Source: Hyphomicrobiales bacterium
GTDB lineage: Bacteria > Pseudomonadota > Alphaproteobacteria > Rhizobiales > Devosiaceae
DNA: 23,869 bases
Direction of reading: 5' to 3'
NCBI GenBank assembly: GCA_028290345.1
Contig: JAQGKB010000205.1
Span: forward strand, 1 to 23,869
Shown: piece after piece, positions 23,854 to 23,869 of the stretch
How the letters are laid out: every line of letters begins with the position of its first letter
Position numbering within the stretch: the stretch's first letter is position 1
Notes under the pieces: model-generated
Seen by the model: the letters and a program-made list of their open reading frames with translations, nothing else
Databases searched by the model: none
What the model was told of the DNA's origin: nothing
Made by a program: the position numbers and the translations under genes

Positions 23854-23869
23854 GGTTCCTGCCGTATCC

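Overview
The window looks like a chromosomal segment of a GC-rich alphaproteobacterium of the order Hyphomicrobiales, most likely Devosia or a close relative. The main evidence is an ActS/ActR (RegB/RegA) redox two-component pair, a DUF2852 protein, NepI-, RpiR- and Dpp-type accessory genes, and short GC-rich palindromic repeats between genes. The genus is inferred from gene content only.

Layout. (1) Bases 1-297 hold the C-terminus of a GH51 alpha-L-arabinofuranosidase. (2) Bases 521-12022 are a rearranged accessory catabolic region. On the left, on +, are a leader repeat, a short secreted peptide ORF, a peptide-type substrate-binding protein (SBP), a 5' stub of a dppB-like permease, the broken tail of an enolase-superfamily gene, an intact creatininase-family amidohydrolase, an RpiR regulator interrupted by a TAA codon, and a RidA-family deaminase. 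On the right, on -, are a leader copy, dppB-dppC-dppD-dppF with 4-base stop/start overlaps, a serine hydrolase, and a GlucD-like acid-sugar dehydratase. (3) Bases 12023-14570 are a decaying strip: a LuxR/FixJ DNA-binding-domain remnant, a secreted cupin-like protein, a possible hydrolase fragment, a NepI-type MFS efflux pump, and a cupin gene that has lost its middle. A divergent LysR regulator follows. (4) From about 15.7 kb the content is housekeeping: a small membrane protein, a class A penicillin-binding protein, a YgjP-type metallopeptidase, DUF2852, actS, actR and a beta-CASP metallo-beta-lactamase protein. The window ends in a large palindromic repeat.

The most notable structure is a pair of inverted repeats. 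The SBP stop codon plus the first ~100 bases of dppB (2455-2559, +) recur at 11727-11831 (-) with 9 mismatches in 105 bases. The leader at 521-710 recurs at 11836-12022 (-). As sequenced, the SBP gene is about 9 kb from its presumed permease and ATPase genes and on the opposite strand. Inverting the segment between the two dppB copies would give one co-directional operon: leader-SBP-dppBCDF-serine hydrolase-dehydratase. The simplest readings are a fixed inversion or a RecA-dependent reversible switch. Several genes at or near the breakpoints are visibly broken.

I saw no tRNA, rRNA, CRISPR array, intact insertion sequence or recombinase gene.
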